From NCBI GenBank assembly GCA_021732845.1, contig JAKFUF010000023.1:1-64000 (forward strand): DNA of 64,000 nucleotides, given 5' to 3'. The stretch comes from Planctomycetaceae bacterium. GTDB taxonomy: Bacteria; Planctomycetota; Planctomycetia; Planctomycetales; Planctomycetaceae. Made by a program: the position numbers and the translations under genes. This document shows positions 63,601 through 64,000 of the stretch, one piece after another (position 1 is the first letter of the stretch; the number at the start of each line of letters is the position of its first letter). The notes below the pieces were generated by a model. It saw nothing but the letters and a program-made list of their open reading frames with translations. It did no database searches and was not told the DNA's origin.

Positions 63601-64000
63601 CGCATGCCGCGGCACCCGGCGGTCCGAACGGACCGCCCGCTGAAAACAGGCCGCAAACACGATGACAACCTCAACGACTTCGACCGGTTCACGTTCATGC
63701 TCGATGTCGACCGCGACTATGCCACCTGGTACCGGTTCTCGGTCGATCAGCGCGGCTGCACCGCGGAAGACTGCTGGGGTGACACCAGTTGGAATCCGAA
63801 ATGGTTCGTGGCGGCCGACGGCGATGAAGGCCACTGGCGCATCGAAGCCGCCATCCGCCTGGACGAACTGGTCCCCGTGGCTCCCGTCGAAGGCGCCCTG
63901 TGGAACCTGGGCGTGACCCGCACCATCCCCGCCGCCGCCGTGCAAAGCTGGACCCAGCCCGCCCACACGGCTCCGCACCCCGAGACTTTCGGACTGCTCC
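60652..64000 (+). CDS. Large secreted BNR/Ycf48-like propeller protein with CBM9-like C-terminus (partial)
   Basis: At least 1116 codons, open through the right edge. AGGGAGGG precedes two start codons; ATG 60652 is used (ATG 60649 is possible). A signal peptide (VWLVFALLLNGSLQAQP) is followed by BNR/photosystem-II-assembly-type blades, VVWRSVDGGRTWELA, LLATTDGGKTW, VLRSDNMGVVWES and ILRTDNGGQTWN (to about residue 385). A region with LRTWRPSVVVVDQPTDTDAV is weakly PIG-L-deacetylase-like. A helical TPR-like stretch follows. A carbohydrate-binding family-9-like domain lies near the edge (FVMFCSDQEYLYLAARMP, FDRFTFMLDVDRDY, HWRIEAAIRLDEL). It is probably an outer-surface glycan-binding protein; the order of domains is unusual. 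Confidence 0.8.
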   Translation, partial: MRHISTRSIAKFHLSGSGIAVAIQPAVWLVFALLLNGSLQAQPVPGEAPAARPAIVLKPTARQEDARLHDVQCLGSFAWAVGDQGVVWRSVDGGRTWELASSGVTSPLRSVCFLTDQIGWVAGGETSPFTGQSAGVLLATTDGGKTWTPVTPPGRSFPPASDRGREQRSKADLRPDGDWPRLHRVKFFSLEEGFIVGDSDAKHPTGVMFRTESGWEELPGTAVGNWRAADFAAMELGAVAGLRGASAVIANGKLLPARNALPELASYGAMALHPSGHAWLVGEGGTVLRSDNMGVVWESPAGALPESLPETSDFHAVCCREEKAWIGGSPGSIIWHTPNGGKSWIKQKTGQSLPLSSISFTTDTDGLAVGALGTILRTDNGGQTWNIVCGQNRRLALLGLFTTPSQISLPLVTQLAGEDGYRCGMLAMTRDDVGPEGRGLPDVDARLQEAVQSIGGSEASIDWQFPLLVPGLKGDREKLVSEWNLRTEGRLSEILVGHLVRQLRTWRPSVVVVDQPTDTDAVALVLHQATLLAVAKAADPTQFPEQLADAGLKPWQAERICVRLPNGSRGPITLDPHRYLPFTGQSLEMAVSAAQARLSIETPDGNAGLSLTATPLGHRESFRVDWTRTGGQKDPEAAAYQDFFSGISIQPGTEARRAYPPLDETLLAKKADIAKRQRNFAGIVQTFLTDGRQSANMLAQLGEVTRNMPEDQAALQMARLAESQLAIGQWELAELTMLELVAKFPEQPVAIRAAWRLTQFWGGAETSWRRLQLSTIRHAQMQPTGESTVQAMQSLLSQLNAQDQQLQKEGLPFGLPALDSENPVKVQQASAKTGSLTSRGQLSAKFNYWQGQSVKMAKDLEIRAPGLFADAETQFALAAVFRGRGAPEKANEVYREFAKDPQHRWHRAAAGELWATAPNGPPERALCTCNYTAIRPVLDGLLSDQCWQNAEELPLLESSDSTKVENHAFVMFCSDQEYLYLAARMPRHPAVRTDRPLKTGRKHDDNLNDFDRFTFMLDVDRDYATWYRFSVDQRGCTAEDCWGDTSWNPKWFVAADGDEGHWRIEAAIRLDELVPVAPVEGALWNLGVTRTIPAAAVQSWTQPAHTAPHPETFGLL

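Overview
The window comes from a planctomycete, most likely class Planctomycetia. The signs are a high GC content, a DUF1549/DUF1553 cytochrome protein, two DUF1501 Tat proteins, a large PVC-type cytochrome/HEAT protein, a kinase fused to a DUF1080 domain, PPC-domain secreted proteins, and a TolC/HlyD/ABC cluster of the kind this phylum carries. Most genes are ordinary chromosomal genes. They are separated by intergenic regions rich in small palindromic repeats.

Layout. 0.6-6.1 kb: a membrane Ser/Thr kinase divergent from a secreted DUF1549/DUF1553 protein. 6.1-14.3 kb: a consensus sigma-54 promoter, a conserved unknown protein, an M14 carboxypeptidase-like lipoprotein, a cytochrome/HEAT protein and GTP-dependent PEP carboxykinase. 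14.7-23.3 kb (minus strand): an efflux operon of outer-membrane channel, EF-hand-bearing adaptor, Uma2-like protein, ABC ATPase and MacB-type permease. 23.6-25.2 kb: a candidate retron, with an msr-msd-like RNA directly ahead of a reverse transcriptase. 25.3-35.7 kb: carbohydrate and secreted-enzyme genes (glycoside-hydrolase-like, Gfo/Idh/MocA, DUF1501, isochorismatase-ThuA fusion, NagB-like, tRNA-binding domain, SMP-30). 35.8-44.1 kb (minus strand): DUF1501, DUF4259, a coiled-coil membrane protein, TsaE, arylamine N-acetyltransferase and a large esterase. 44.1-46.7 kb: a gene-poor stretch holding degenerate pieces of 23S rRNA and tRNA genes in a roughly 200-bp-pitch array, followed by a TIR protein with an Hsp70 substrate-binding-like C-terminus. 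46.7-54.9 kb: glycosyltransferase, PPC-domain protein, PQQ-propeller protein, thioredoxin-fold protein and small secreted proteins. 55.1-60.2 kb: a ResB-CcsA cytochrome c maturation fusion coupled to a duplicated-domain lipoprotein. 60.65 kb to the edge: a large secreted beta-propeller protein that runs off the window.

Two loci stand out. The first is the retron-like unit: 15-bp a1/a2 arms enclose about 167 nt with three hairpins, 31 nt ahead of a YADD reverse transcriptase that has a long N-terminal extension and no separate effector gene. The second is the TIR plus Hsp70-substrate-binding-like fusion, preceded by the tRNA/rRNA-fragment array. Both look like defence-type systems, but the functions are inferred from domain content only. 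The dispersed repeats (several palindrome families and one MITE-like element in two copies) are visible directly in the sequence.
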